Below, one piece after another: positions 10,700 through 22,094 of a DNA stretch of 64,000 nucleotides. Source of the DNA: Pollenia angustigena (Eukaryota > Arthropoda > Insecta > Diptera > Polleniidae); NCBI GenBank assembly GCA_930367215.1, contig OV884059.1, positions 147,062,511 through 147,126,510 of the forward strand. The letters are read 5' to 3'. Each line of letters starts with the position of its first letter. Within the stretch, counting starts at the first letter, position 1. The position numbers and the translations under genes were made by a program. A model generated the notes under the pieces. It worked only from the letters and a program-made list of their open reading frames with translations, was not told the origin of the DNA and did no database searches.

Positions 10700-12084
10700 T
10701 GCGTTCGTTTACCCCAAAATTTCTAGAAATTTGTACTGGATTTTACTGAAATGCACTCGCATCAAGGACCGGAAATTACGAACGGAAAACACAAAATTAA
10801 ATTTTATTTTTTAAATAAAAAATTTTTGTGTGTAAAAAAAGAATATTGTTTTTCTGTGTTTAAAATTTAAACGAAAAAAGAAAAAAAATTTTTTTGAAAA
10901 CAAAATTTACAGTTTCAAAAAAAGCAAAAACTTTTTTTGTAAAAAAAAAAACAAATAAAAATTTTCAAAAAACTTTTTTTTTGTTGAAAAATATTTCTTA
11001 AAACGTTTTTTTTTAGAATTTTTTTTTCTATGTATGTATTTTTAAAAAATGTTATATCCCTGTAGTAAATAAAAAAGTCAGTTGCAAAAAACACTAACTA
11101 TAAATTAACTTTTTTTTAAATGACTACAAATTGGTTTAAATCTCATGCAGATATCAACCAAAAAGGCGCACGTAAAACACAAATAAAAGCAAAATAAGTA
11201 AAACAAGTAAAACAAGCATGCCATGAAGTCAAATGAAAAAAATATATACAAACATTTTAAAATAATTAAAAAATGAATCAATACAAATCTGTTTATGTAC
11301 TAGCAATTATGTGGCGTATTTATTTCAGGAGTATTATACATCATCATTTAGGGCAGTTTAATGCAAAATTTTCATAAATAATTATTTCTATAACAAAATA
11401 TATAAAGATATACATACATACATATGTATGCATGTTCATATGTACATATATTTTTTTGACAAAAATTATTTAAAATTTAAATAATTTATTATAAACTGAC
11501 AATACTTTTAATTAATTACAAATAGGTTGAAAAATAAGTAGTTAGTAGTCAGTTAAAAAGTCATGCAAAGATGGCCAATTGACAACTGCCTATGACATGC
11601 CCATGTTAAAATAATGAGTCGTCGACAAGCAAAAAAGTCATTTAATCAACTAGATGTGGTTATAAAAAAACCAGTTTAAAGTTAGTTATAAATGTGTTTG
11701 ACTTCCTACAGGGATGTATGTATGTATTCTCAGAAACCTCTTCATAAATTTTATTAAATTCGTTTTGTAGAATTAAATTTTTATGACAATGCTTAAATAT
11801 AATTATTTTGTTTTTGTTTTTTTATGTTTTTAAGAAAACGTTTTATTAAAAACTTTATTTTATTTATTTTTTTCGACGGCTTTTTTTTCAAAACTATTTT
11901 AGAAATTTTTTTATTTTCTGTAAAATGTAGAATTTTTTAAACTTGCACAATAATATTTTTTTAGAAACAAAATAAAAAAAACCTTTTCCGGTCCTTGGTT
12001 CGCATACACACAAATTTGTAAAATTTTCATGCTACTCACCTACTGGATTTTACTGGGATTTTACTGGAAAAGTAAGCGAACGCA
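10700..12084. mobile_element. TIR element with TGCGTTCG ends
   Basis: Left TGCGTTCGTTTACC plus TACTGGATTTTACTG and AAGGACCGGAA. The mirror copies at the right end read CCGGTCCTTGG, CTACTGGATTTTACTGG and GTAAGCGAACGCA. A short relative lies at about 12928-13060. No target duplication is clear and no transposase ORF is present. A second TIR element (11057-11714) sits in the middle. Confidence 0.5.
11057..11714. repeat. Nested TIR element, TCCCTGTAG ends
   Basis: Left end TCCCTGTAGTAAATAAAAAAG with GTCA following. The right end reads TGACTTCCTACAGGGA. Inner blocks (AACTAACTATAAATTAAC / AGTTAGTTATAAATG) are also inverted. No ORF. Confidence 0.45.
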
Positions 12085-12698
12085 CATATTGTATAAAAAT
12101 ACGTAAATATTCATCTTATTTTCATTTAAAAATTAAAATTTTTCATATAAAATAGTATTTACAAATGTAATATTTTTTTAACAGAAACCTTATACTAAGA
12201 GTTCTAACAGCCTGGAAATCTTCAACAATTGCCAAAACCATGTACCCGAATATACATACGGAGCTCCCCTAATTTACAATTAGGGGGCTACGAATGTTCG
12301 CATTAGCATTTTCGAACTATTCTCTTATTTTTGCTATTTTCATTCGCACTCATATTCGCTAAAATGTATGCAAATATTAAAAGCGAATATCTAATAAATA
12401 CAATTTCTAGATAGAAATTAATTCGCCAAAATTTACAAGCAACTGAAAGAATTTTTAGGAGAAGTTTCTAAAGATTAATGTCAGACGGGGAAAGGTTTGT
12501 GTTGAAAGACGGGTAAATAAACACTTTCTTCCACTATTTTCCAGAAACAAAGTTCTATACAGATAGATCCAAACGGTTTTCGGCTGTGGCACTTTCTTTG
12601 CACTTTAGTGAATAATGCATCCAAAAAGAAATAATAATTTTATAAAGGCTTCTTGTACCTTACGTTCTTTTCCTTGGGTTAGCCAAATGCCTCTTAAG
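12085..12698. other. AT-rich stretch, no gene
   Basis: No ORF of interest. A run of ATTCGC/GCGAATA motifs around 12300-12430 is the only texture. Confidence 0.45.
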
Positions 12699-13060
12699 GA
12701 GTACGAGTCCCGGGATTAAAATTTTTAAATACCGGGATTTTCGGGATTTATTCTATTCCGAAATTGTTAAAATAATTTTATTGTTTTACCTTTTATTGTA
12801 AAAAGAAATTCATCAGGAGAGGATAGGGAACACAATACTGATCTTTAATATTTATTTGTCTAACTCTGTTAATAAATAAATAAAAATGTTTAACTTTGTT
12901 ATTCTTCTAAAGCGTGTCCAACAAAAGCTGCGTTCGAGAACACAAAGGTTTTTACTATTTTTTTACTGAACTTTACTGCATTTTACGAAATTGCGTTCGA
13001 GTACACAAAATAGTAAATGAGAACACAAATTGAGAGCGTAAAGTGACAGTTTTTGTCTGC
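12699..13060. repeat. Fragments of two DNA-transposon families
   Basis: 12703-12770 carries CCCGGGATTAAAA and ACCGGGATTTTCGGGATTT, as in the hAT family at 308-3105 and 56232-56640. 12928-13060 carries GCGTTCGAGAACACAAA and TTTTACTGAACTTTACTG, as in the ends at 10700-12084. Confidence 0.45.
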
Positions 13061-13148
13061 AGCGTTACCGTTATGCGACTCAAGTCGAATTTTTGCCCCT
13101 TTTTGACTGCCGTGCCACTTTTTTGGCCCCTTTGTTTTTAATCCCCTT

Positions 13149-13608
13149 TTGTATCAATTTGTAGTTTTTTGTGCCCTTTTTGCCCCTTTTAATATTAGCG
13201 ATAAGAGACTGAGTTCATTAAAGGTTTTAAATCCAGTATTTATTAAGTCAGCTGAAGACACAAATTTCTTTGAAATTGTTTCCGTTTTTATCGATATAAT
13301 TTCTAATTTAGAGGATTTTGTAAAGAGTTTAAACTTTTAGAAAACAGATCAAACGATAAAAGCTATGAAGCAATATTTAAAATATTTTAGCCTGAAACAT
13401 TGTGGTACGAAATTGGCAATTTGAAAAACTGGGTGACAATTTATATCCAAACTTGTATAAATATGCTTCGTATGTTTTTACTTTACCACATAGTAGTGCA
13501 TCCGCTGAGCGGATTTTTTCTAATTTAGCATTATTAAACAATAAATTGTCAAATATACTGAAATTAGATAACTGTCAGTCCATGTTATTCGCTTTAAATT
13601 TGTATTAA
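13149..13608 (+). pseudogene. hAT transposase C-terminal remnant (dimerisation domain)
   Basis: The frame from 13402 reads WQFEKLGDNLYPNLYKYASY and then VFTLPHSSASAERIFSNLAL. This fits the hAT dimerisation region (W, YP-x-L, LP-x-SSASAER-x-FS). The preceding frame (13149-13340) ends LEDFVKSLNF and is separated from it by stops, so the gene is broken. The nearest matching ends are the CCCGGGATT motifs at 12703-12770. It may therefore be a dead autonomous copy of the family at 308-3105, which is an inference from proximity. Confidence 0.65.
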
Positions 13609-13951
13609 AACATTTTGGAAGATTGGATTCCAAGCGATGAATTGATTAATAAATGTAGATTTACGTTTTCAAAAAAATCTGATATTAACTATCCTCCTAT
13701 CAATACTTTTAAATGCTTTATCCTCGAGGTTTTTTCGTTACTTAATTTTTTTTGGTAAAAAAGTAATATATTTATGTACATATACTAACATACACATTAG
13801 GGCGGGCCAATTTGAATGGAGCCGAAAAATTCGATTAGAGCCGCCCCCTAGGATGATTCTATGGACAATTCTAAGCAACTTTGGTGAAGGAACCATAGGT
13901 CTATCTCGATTTTCGAGTCTCCCACTTTTCAAAAAATGATTTTTTCCCTAT

Positions 13952-14810
13952 AACATCATTTTGATTCAAAAGTCGATCTTTATTTTTACCTATGACCACC
14001 ACCAGAGGGCGTTTCATGCATATTTTAACTATTTTCCGTCTATTTTCCGAGAAAAATTTTTCGGTAAAATTGATCTTTATTATCTTTATCGGTCAAGCCC
14101 GACCATATGATACCCTACACCACAGTTTTTAAAAACACATTATTCTTATGTGTCCATGTAAATATGGATTTATCTATATGTTTATAAACTTCATGAAAAT
14201 CGGTTTGAAAGTTTGTGAGAGGTAGAAATTGCCCCCTGCCTCTCCTTGTGGTCCTATTTTTTAAAAACTGTATAGCTAATGTGTCCCTATAGATATGGAT
14301 CTATCTATGTTTTAAATTTCATTAAAACCGGTTTGAGATGCAGAAATTGATCCTTTTTTTTTAAATGTATACATTTTGTGTCCATATAGATATGGTTCTA
14401 TCTATGTTTTGAATTTCATTAAAATCGGCAGATAGTTTCTGAGAGGAAGAAATTTCCCCCTATCTTCCCTCGTAGTCCTACGATTGAATTGTCTTTAATT
14501 ACATTATTCACAACTCCGCGTAGATTTGTATCCAAATATTGTGTCCAACGAATGAATTTGTAAAATAATACAGTACCGAAGAGCACCGAATTATAGTACT
14601 TGATGTTGAAGTGCATCGGCACATACACTTTCATTATGTATAGAAAATAGACGAAAAATAGTTCAGAAATTTATGAAACGCCCTCTGGTGGTGGTCATAG
14701 GTAAAAAATAAAGATCAAAAATGAATTTCTCGACCCCAAAAACGCCCCATATACACATAAAAAAGATAATATAACGACGAATAAAAAATCGAATTTTGAA
14801 TCAAAATGAT
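13952..14810. repeat. Inverted-repeat element enclosing a Helentron-like copy
   Basis: The left arm at about 13955-14045 holds ATTTTGATTCAAAAGTCGA, ACCTATGACCACCACCAGAG and TTTTCCGTCTATTTTC. Their inverse copies lie at about 14640-14810, where CTCTGGTGGTGGTCATAGGT is easy to see. The family-2 Helentron-like element at 14088-14470 sits between the arms. Confidence 0.6.
14088..14470 (-). mobile_element. Helentron-associated element, family 2 (minus orientation)
   Basis: On the minus strand it ends with the family-2 signature ATATGGTCGGGCTTGACCG (plus: CGGTCAAGCCCGACCATATG) and GTGGTGTAGGGTATC. It contains three tandem units of about 115-125 bp built on CTCTCAAACCGATTTTAATG and ATAGATAGATCCATAT. 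The microsatellite-bearing half is absent. Other copies are at 36891-37231 with 48592-48776, and at 58001-58775. Confidence 0.6.
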
Positions 14811-14864
14811 CCTTGCACCCAAAAGTGTTTTCGTTATATATTTAATATATACACCCAGAGAAAA

Positions 14865-15012
14865 AGCAGCAATACCATTTTTAAAAAAATTTTAACCATA
14901 TTATGTTTAATTTAACCAAATCATTGTCATCGACAACCATATTATGGTTAAATTAGTTTCTTTAAAAATAGTTTTGTTGGTTGTGACCATAATAAAACAT
15001 GTTTTCTCTGCG
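14865..15012. repeat. Small MITE, CAGAGAAAA ends
   Basis: Left ACACCCAGAGAAAAAGCA; right, reverse complemented, TACGCGCAGAGAAAACATG. The interior has TTTAACCATATTATG and ACAACCATATTATGGTTAAA, also seen at 57630-57745. Confidence 0.5.
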
Positions 15013-15054
15013 CGTATGTAGATCTTTTTTTGTATTTAACTTCTTTAGTAATTA

Positions 15055-15225
15055 TGGACAATGTGACACTTTTGAAAATGTCATAATGTCCATTTGCAAA
15101 GTGTCATAATGCCCACGGACATTATGACATTTTCGAAAGTGTCATAAGATCCATGGACACTGTGACACTTTTTGGAGTGTCATAACGTCCATGGACACTA
15201 TGACACTGGACGTTATGACATGCCA
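15055..15225. repeat. Cluster of short palindromic tandem repeats
   Basis: GTGTCATAATGTCCATGGACA-type words recur five or six times in alternating orientation (GTGACACTTT, ATGTCATAATGTCC, GGACACTATGACAC). The block can fold on itself in several ways. No ORF. Confidence 0.6.
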
Positions 15226-15239
15226 CCGAAAAAAATTTG

Positions 15240-15680
15240 TTATGTTTACACTCTTTCTTCATAATCTCTCCATTACAATCAATTCTAAAAGGAGTATTAA
15301 GTTCTTTTGTTAAGGAAATTTGAAGACATTTGTGGTAAAATGCATGGTGATAATAATAAAAAAAAACATATGAAAAAATTGTACACTTTTAAAATAAATT
15401 AATCACTTTTGAAAATTCCGTTTCATTACGCAGATTTTTACATTTCACTACTGTCAGCCGAAGTTGACTTCTATTGTGCGTACGTTCGTGACCACACGTT
15501 TATAGCTCTTATTATAAAAACTTAAACTCGATGAAATCCATCTTTTGTACTAAACATAGACCTACCCAAATGCTATCGAATCGCAAAAAAAATGCTAGGA
15601 ACCGTTTTGTTTTCTATATTATTTGTACATCAAAAGATTACGAACGTACGTTCGTGACCCCAGGAAATGCCCATATACAT
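15240..15680. repeat. Interspersed repeat related to 1378-1530
   Basis: 15240-15385 matches 1378-1512 in order and orientation. Further right, CGTACGTTCGTGACC occurs twice (15480 and 15645), and the similar GTACGTTCG sits at 1529 in the other copy. Family unknown. Confidence 0.45.
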
Positions 15681-15699
15681 AAATGTTGTGTTATGGAAG

Positions 15700-16825
15700 A
15701 GTAGCTTAAATCGACATAAGCGACTTTTCCGTATTGGAACAGATATTATTAAGTTAAAACCAATTCGTTTCAATCAAAAAATCTAATATAGGGGCTTTGT
15801 TAAGATATTTTCACACTTAACATATGAATATTTGACGGAAAATCCTGAAAAAATTGCGACCTCTTTATTGATCAACAATTAACATTCTTTTAAACCATTT
15901 AAATTAATTTATTTTATTTTAATTCTGAAACAAATTGTTGTAAAATGTAATTAATAAACTGTAAAATGCTGTTTATCTAGCAAACCTTATTTAAAGTTTA
16001 ACAAAAATTTAATACAAATATTGGTTACGTGTGGTGCGTCAAATATTTGCTAAGTGTGACCATAGCTTAAGTTCATTAGACTGTTCTTACTTTTTCGCTG
16101 AAATCATAGAGGCTGAATTTGTTTTGATGATTTCTCTACCAAAAATTAATGCCATAAATAACAATTAAAAATATTAATTTCATTGAAAAAAACACATTTT
16201 AATACAAAACTGTTAAATACGAGGGTATCATCTGCTATAATTTAATGAAACTTAATTGCTTGTTAAATTAGCTTGAAGCTAAAAAGTTGGAATTTTTCTC
16301 GCCAACTTGATCCCCTAAGACGCGATTTTTGGTAAAAAAGGGTAAAAACGTGTAAATTCGCTAACCTCAAATATCCTCAACTAAAAGCGATAAAAAAAAG
16401 TTCAATACATATCGTTGGCCATTAAAAAAATAACGGACAGGTTTTTGGTACTTTTCTGAAATTCGGTCTTTTCCGGGAGTAACCAGGTAAAACCAGTATT
16501 TTGGAACATTTTGGAAATAAAAATTATATCATATTCGTAAATTATCTAAAATAACAAATCTGAATTTGGTACTTTTTCGAAATTCGAACGTTTAAGCGGT
16601 TTAATCGTTCCTATTTTTTGACGTACCTAGAAACATAAACTTTTGTCATATAAATATTTCCACGACAAAAGGCGAGACGCCAACGAAGTTTCGGCTTAAA
16701 TGCTAACTTTTAATACATCTTTTGGCCCAATAAAACTTTTTGGATTTATAGAATTTATGCGCAACTTAAAGTAACATTTTCCTTTTAGTTGCGAAATCCC
16801 TTAAAATTTTAGAACAAAACAAAAA
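15700..16825. other. Gene-free stretch, likely intronic to the exon pair
   Basis: It contains the GTGTGACCATAGCTTAAG repeat end at 15968-16076 and two GGTACTTTT..GAAATTCG motifs (16448, 16569). No conserved exon was recognised. If the exon at 16838-17263 is spliced leftwards, this is intron. Confidence 0.45.
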
Positions 16826-16837
16826 TTAAACACTTAC

Positions 16838-17263
16838 ACTATCTGTTCGACTTTTATCTTCCTCCGCCACCGGTTCTTGTTCCTGCATTTGATGTTTCAG
16901 TCTCAATGCTTCCAAGTCTTCAATAGCATTGATACCCGAAGGCATAGAAATCGAATTACGACGCAATGCGCGCGCTAAGGGCAAAGGAGGTGTTTCCATG
17001 GCAGTTGATTCATCTGAGGCAGTTCTAGGAGAATTACTGCCAGAATCTGTTATGGCACTTTTTACATTCTGAACACCATTTTGTATTTGTACAGTCAAAT
17101 CGACATTTCGTCTACTACATAAAGAATCTTTGCGACTGGGTGAAGATTCATCGGGAGGATTCTCATCAGCAAAGGGAATATTAGAATTATCTGTTGAATT
17201 TTTTAGAGAATCGGCTAGTAGAGGTGTCCGCTGTACTTTATATGTTTCTTGTATGGAATTCAT
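16838..17263 (-). CDS. First coding exon (exon B) of an unrecognised host gene
   Basis: ATG at 17263 opens 142 codons that end at a consensus splice donor, GATAGT|GTAAGTG on the minus strand, in phase 0. The frame would stop four codons later, so splicing is expected. Features seen: PLLAD near residue 14 (dileucine-like), SNIPFADEN at about 27-35, RNVDLTVQ at about 52-59, and ALRRNSISMPSGIN at about 98-111. The RRNS in the last block is a PKA/basophilic-kinase consensus. DLEALR follows, then an acidic tail. It is Ser/Asn/Glu-rich and probably disordered and cytosolic, with no signal peptide. A sister exon with the same islands lies at 49089-49517. This looks like one of two alternative N-termini whose common exons lie left of the window. 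I could not identify the gene. GC is higher than the surroundings, as expected for coding sequence. Confidence 0.75.
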
Positions 17264-18256
17264 TTTAGAATTTTATAAAAAAAAAAACTAATTAACGTTA
17301 TTCACTGGGGCGCATTTTAAAATTTTTTTTTTTTTTAATTTAAATAAATTATTTCATTTTTGTTATTTTTGCTATTTTTCTTTTAAAAAAAACTTCACAT
17401 TGTTTGGTATTTACGAAATTTTCTTATTATATTTTATTAACGTTTCCCGTTTGTTTTACAATATTATTTAAATTAAACTCTATTTCACCGTTACTTCTTT
17501 AAACCTTAACTAGTCAACGCACGTTTAATATGGCTTAGCTAAACTGACAAACTGCCGCTCACCATTGCAAGCAGTCTAACATTCAACCAGACAACCCACA
17601 AGTCCACCATTCAAACTACCAACAGCAACACCAGCAACATGTACTCTAACAAATACATAAACATTCGTTTATACCGCTGCAAACATCGTTTTAAATTACG
17701 ATCATCATCGGTTTGTTTTGGTTTCAATTATTTATTTTTGTAATTGTTAGTTTAACGTATCGGATCGTGTATTTGTTTTCGTATTTATAACGCTCTTCAA
17801 CTGTTTACCGCTTACTGATCGTTTTGTTAATATTTGTATTACAGAGACGAAAATAGCAGCAAAAAATTAAATAAAACTGTTTTTAATAAATTAAATAAAC
17901 ATTAAACAATAATTTAATTAAAAAATTATTTAATGATAATTTCTCATACACCACAACACACTTGTGCTCGGACTTGTATAGAATTTTAAATTCCATTTCT
18001 AATTACAGAAGAGGATGTTTAATTTACAGTCTCACTACACACATATGCCGGCTTATTACTTATACGCTTAGGTTTTTGGTTATAAAAAGAGATCGTTTTA
18101 AAAGTTGGCAGTGTGGGATAGAATGCAGATTCAGGTAGAAACAAATTTAAACACGAGCACAAAAATCTCAGAACTCAAGGACAAATTTTATAAATATTCT
18201 GGAATGTAAAAAGCCTGGAAAATCAGAAAAACTTACGAGCAAGGTTATGTCATAGC
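17264..18256. other. Region upstream of exon B (5' UTR/promoter side)
   Basis: It holds the minus-strand upstream sequence of exon B, including a CA-rich patch at 17580-17640 and T/A runs. I see no clear TATA or initiator and no ORF. Any transcription start here is inference. Confidence 0.35.
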
Positions 18257-19819
18257 TAGGGATGAGATTTTCAGGCACTAAAAAATCGAAAATATGCGAA
18301 TAAAATATGCACTTAAAACTCCAAAATATGCATTAAAAAAAATTAATAATATTTACTAAAAACTTGAATAAAAAATAAAAGTAATATGCTTGAATAATAA
18401 CTTGAACAAAAATTAAAAAATTCTCAAAGAAATTTTGTATTCCCAAAAATTTCTTTGATAATAAACAGGCAAGTGCAAGGCTTAAAAAAAAACTTAAGCT
18501 GGCTACATGCTTACGCAAGTTATTTTTGTTTTCATTTTGTTTTTTCTTAACCTACTTACAACTGCAATTAATGTTGGAAGAATTTCAATCAATTGTAGTG
18601 GGGAATATAAGAAAAGATAAACTCACTGTTTATTGTTGATGTTTTTGTTTAAACTTCGAAATGGTTACGAAATGGTTAAACGTTTAACAGTTTTATTTGG
18701 TTTAATATCTTTAGTTTTTCTAAAATCTTTATGGATAAAGTTTCCTGACGATCTGGCCTAAGCAACTAGTGAAATGCGCATAGGAATAGCTTATCCAATC
18801 AACAATAAATTTCAGTGTTTTTATCAAGAATAAAAAGTGGGAATTAAGCACGAATAATAAAATCTATTAAATTATAATTAAAAAATTCTTTTTTAAAACT
18901 TAATTTAAATAACTACATAATTTAAATTTTTGCTTGCATAATCAAATATGTAAATACTTTTTTATGTCATCAAAAGTAAACCTTTGTCTGTTAAAAAAAT
19001 TTTGAACATGGAAAATGAACTCTCAACGTTCAGATCCCACATTTGATTCTAGATCAAAAATAGTTGAAATTTGTTTTATTGTTTGCAATCCAATATATTT
19101 TTGCAAAACTATTTGTATTTTTTTCAATTTGTTGGGCTCATGGCGAATTCAACTGCAGGTGGTGTCGGAACTACAACAATCCAAAAACAACAGAAACAAC
19201 ATACAGTTTTTTGCATTGCATTGTTAGTGCCATTAGCTCGAAATGTCAACCATTTATAGCAAAACACTAACAAATCAAAACAAATAAGTCCGAACTGTCA
19301 AAATCAGATGCCGTTTCGAAACCACCTGTAGTTTATTCGCCTTGGTCGGGCTATTCTTCCTTTCACATTGTTTCCCGTATGAAATCAATATTATATTAAT
19401 TTCAAAATTATAATAATTTCTTCTGCAACTCGGCACAGGGGTTACGTGCCTACAAGTAACATAAATAAATCGATAAATTGGCACATGTAAGGAGCTGCAT
19501 TGGTTAAAATTTGAAAGATCTTTTGTCGAAATCTTCTACTTTAAGCAGAGCTCCAATTTTGGCAAATTTTTTGAAGAACTTCTTTTTATAATATGGAAAT
19601 TTAAGAAATATATCACTTAAAAATGTTAAAATATGCAAAACATATGAATTTAAAACCCAAATATGCAAAAATATGCATATTCACCAAAATATGCAACAAC
19701 GTGCAAAAACAAATCGATGCCATTTTAACGCAAATGTAATGATTCAAAAAGATAATTGGTCGACATCGATCTAAGACTAACGACAAAAGACATGCATTTG
19801 CATGGAAATCGCATCCCTA
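18257..19819. mobile_element. hAT element with ATATGC subterminal repeats
   Basis: Ends: left TAGGGATGAGATTTTCA; right, reverse complemented, TAGGGATGCGATTTCCA. Flanking 8-mers GTCATAGC / TTCATAAC agree at 6 of 8 positions. AAATATGC words are clustered just inside both ends (18290-18335 and 19630-19700), as expected of transposase-binding sites. The three overlapping 60-70 codon ORFs near 19015-19270 show no recognisable transposase motif. Confidence 0.65.
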
Positions 19820-19934
19820 TTCATAACAGATAGACACGCCCGAATATTATCTGAAAAATGTCTAATTTATTTGTTAAAATCAGTTGTTTTGTTAAAAGTC
19901 AAACCCAAGGCAAATTCATAAATTGACAAACTAA

Positions 19935-20571
19935 AGGCGCCCGTACACGACATGTATTTGTCATCTGACATGTCAAATTTTCAAGTCACATGTAACTGTT
20001 CATGTCTGTCAAAATTGCTGTTTTACATAAGGTTTATAATATTCGGTCACAAACGTACATGTAATTTGCTTCTGACATTGTCTCTGTTTTTTTCGCATTG
20101 TTATTGCAGAAACCAAAGTAGTTCTCGGTTTCAAAATAGCTTGCTGCCGCCACGAAAATATTTATTTGCGCCGTAAAATAATTTAGCCATCTTAACATTT
20201 TTCTTTTATTTTAAAGATACCAATTTAGAATTTTATAATTAAACGGTTCTTATGTTTATATTTACATAAATTCTATTCAATGGTGAGATGAGCATACATA
20301 TCTTGGTATTGTAAAATATTAACTTCAGCCGGCTAATGATTCCGTCAATAGTTGACGCCGCTGCCAGTTTCTTCCCGGCATAGATTTCTGATGTCAGATG
20401 GTTTGTCAGAAGAAAATAGAGCACGCTCTAATTGAAATTTTGTCAGATGACTTTGCGTCTGACTTTTACAGAAGCAAAGTTAAAAAGGTAACACACGACA
20501 TGTATGTGTTTTGCAGTGGTAAATTTGACATGTCGGATGACAAAAACATGTCGTCTATACGCTCCTTAACA
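19935..20571. mobile_element. TIR element, CGACATGT ends
   Basis: The left end contains ACACGACATGTATTTGTCAT then CTGACATGTCAAAT. The right end mirrors this as ATTTGACATGTCGGATGACA then AAAACATGTCGTCTATACG. Arms of about 45 bp. Several CAGATGACAAAT-type words sit between. No transposase seen. Confidence 0.6.
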
Positions 20572-20671
20572 AGACAAACAAGATGAAAATGCACGGAGCA
20601 TTATTTTCGTTAAGAAAAAAGTTGGCAACTCTAATTGGTACAAAAATCATGAAATATATACATCTTACATA

Positions 20672-20812
20672 GCGTCTTCACCTGACAATTTTCTGTCATA
20701 CCAAACGTCAAACTTGATATTAAAAAAACGCTGACAAAAATTTTCGAATTATTTTTATATAGACTTTGACGTTTGGTATGACAAAAAAATTGTCAGGTCA
20801 AGACGCTATGTG
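20672..20812. repeat. Foldback MITE with about 45-bp arms
   Basis: Left arm TAGCGTCTTCACCTGACAAT then CTGTCATACCAAACGTCAAA. The right arm is nearly its exact inverse (TTTGACGTTTGGTATGAC then ATTGTCAGGTCAAGACGCTA). A third partial copy of the outer word follows at 20813-20830. Confidence 0.75.
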
Positions 20813-21217
20813 AAAAAAATTGTCAGGTGAAACTTTTGGTTCGCGTTGTATTAAAATGAAATATTCATATTTATAACAAACATGCCACATAAAGTACTTT
20901 TAACGCAGAGCTAGGAGAAAAGTTATATAGCATGGCGACTTTTTTGAATTTTTAGAGTATTTTAGCGATACGGAATAAATTTATTTCTAATAATTTATAA
21001 AAAATATTTGAAAAAATTTAAAAAAATACGTATTTTATTGTCAAAAACTAAAAAATTAAGGCTTTGGCGATTTTGACGATATTTGACATTGAATTTGGTG
21101 AAAAAGGTTAAAATTAATCTGACAACCCTGGCCTAAGTAAGAAACGTCACGCAAAGCGAAGACGTTGCATCTTACACGGCCTTAAGTATCGTTCACATTG
21201 CTTTACAAATTAAGTTT

Positions 21218-21566
21218 TTTCCCCCAGGAAAGGGATCACACGAAGGTAGACTCATATAGACCAATAAGCCTACTATCTGTCTAAATTATTTGAAAAAATC
21301 TTGGCCAACAAGATTTCATTAGTTGTAGATCATAATAAAATAATGTCTGTGAACTAATTTGGGTTTCGAAAATAACGTGGCTCCACTGCCTTTAAGAAAA
21401 AATGCCCTCTTTATTAACGTTTCGGAAGCTTTTGACAAGATCTGCCACGAAGAACTTATTTATAAAACCAAGAAGTGGTTGCCTCCGAAAACTCATAAAC
21501 TTTTGGAATGCTACATATTAAATCGAAAATCTTGTATTAAGCCTTGTATTAATGTTGAGCAACATT
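21218..21566 (+). pseudogene. Jockey-like LINE reverse transcriptase fragment, part 1
   Basis: Broken frames read KVDSYRPISLLSV and then INVSEAFDKICHEELIYKTKKW and LLECYILNRKSC. These correspond to the RT motifs YRPISLL and AFD-x-x-W/CH-x-x-L of jockey-clade non-LTR retrotransposons. Frameshifts and stops are present from the start. The frame is cut at about 21567 and resumes at 22030. Confidence 0.65.
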
Positions 21567-22019
21567 GATTATTCCACATGAAAATTTTGACATTTATCAA
21601 TGTTACCAATCTTGCGAGTTTGTACAATTTGACGTTTTTGTTCCGTCAAAGTATGCTACATTGTTTCGTGTATGTAAACAAACGCCACATGTATTTTACT
21701 AAAATTTGTTTTTTTAATAAAAAATTTAATAAAAAAAAAGGTAAATATGGATAAAAAACTGTTACCGGTTGTGTTATTTTAATTTTTTATTTCTTATTTA
21801 ATATTAAGTTCATACTTTTTTGCTTTTGCTTAAAATTCCACGTGAAATAAAGGCAGCTTACATTATTTCGCAGTTGTAAAAAAATGTTGCCAGAAACATT
21901 TCGGAACTTTTTCACAAAATAAACAGAGTACAACTCTATCAACATTATTTAATAAATATTCTGCACAGGTTTTTTCATATGCATTTTGACAGCATTTCAC
22001 GTGAAATGTTGAACAGAGT
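21567..22019. mobile_element. Insertion within the LINE RT, unclassified
   Basis: About 450 bp separate two consecutive parts of the RT. Both ends carry TTGA.CAACATT / AATGTTGAAC and CACGTGAAA/CCACATGAAA words in inverted order, so it is probably a DNA transposon with degraded ends. No ORF. Confidence 0.45.
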
Positions 22020-22029
22020 ACCAGGCTTT

Positions 22030-22094
22030 AAAGAGAATAATTTTGTGAGCTCAGCACAGGATAAGCAAGCTGGTGTGCCTCAGGGTAGAATATT
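22030..22094 (+). pseudogene. LINE RT fragment, part 2 (AGVPQG motif)
   Basis: The frame reads ENNFVSSAQDKQAGVPQGRI, the conserved RT segment just before the catalytic aspartates. It continues directly from part 1 once the insertion is removed, and is interrupted again by the Harbinger element at 22095. Confidence 0.65.
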
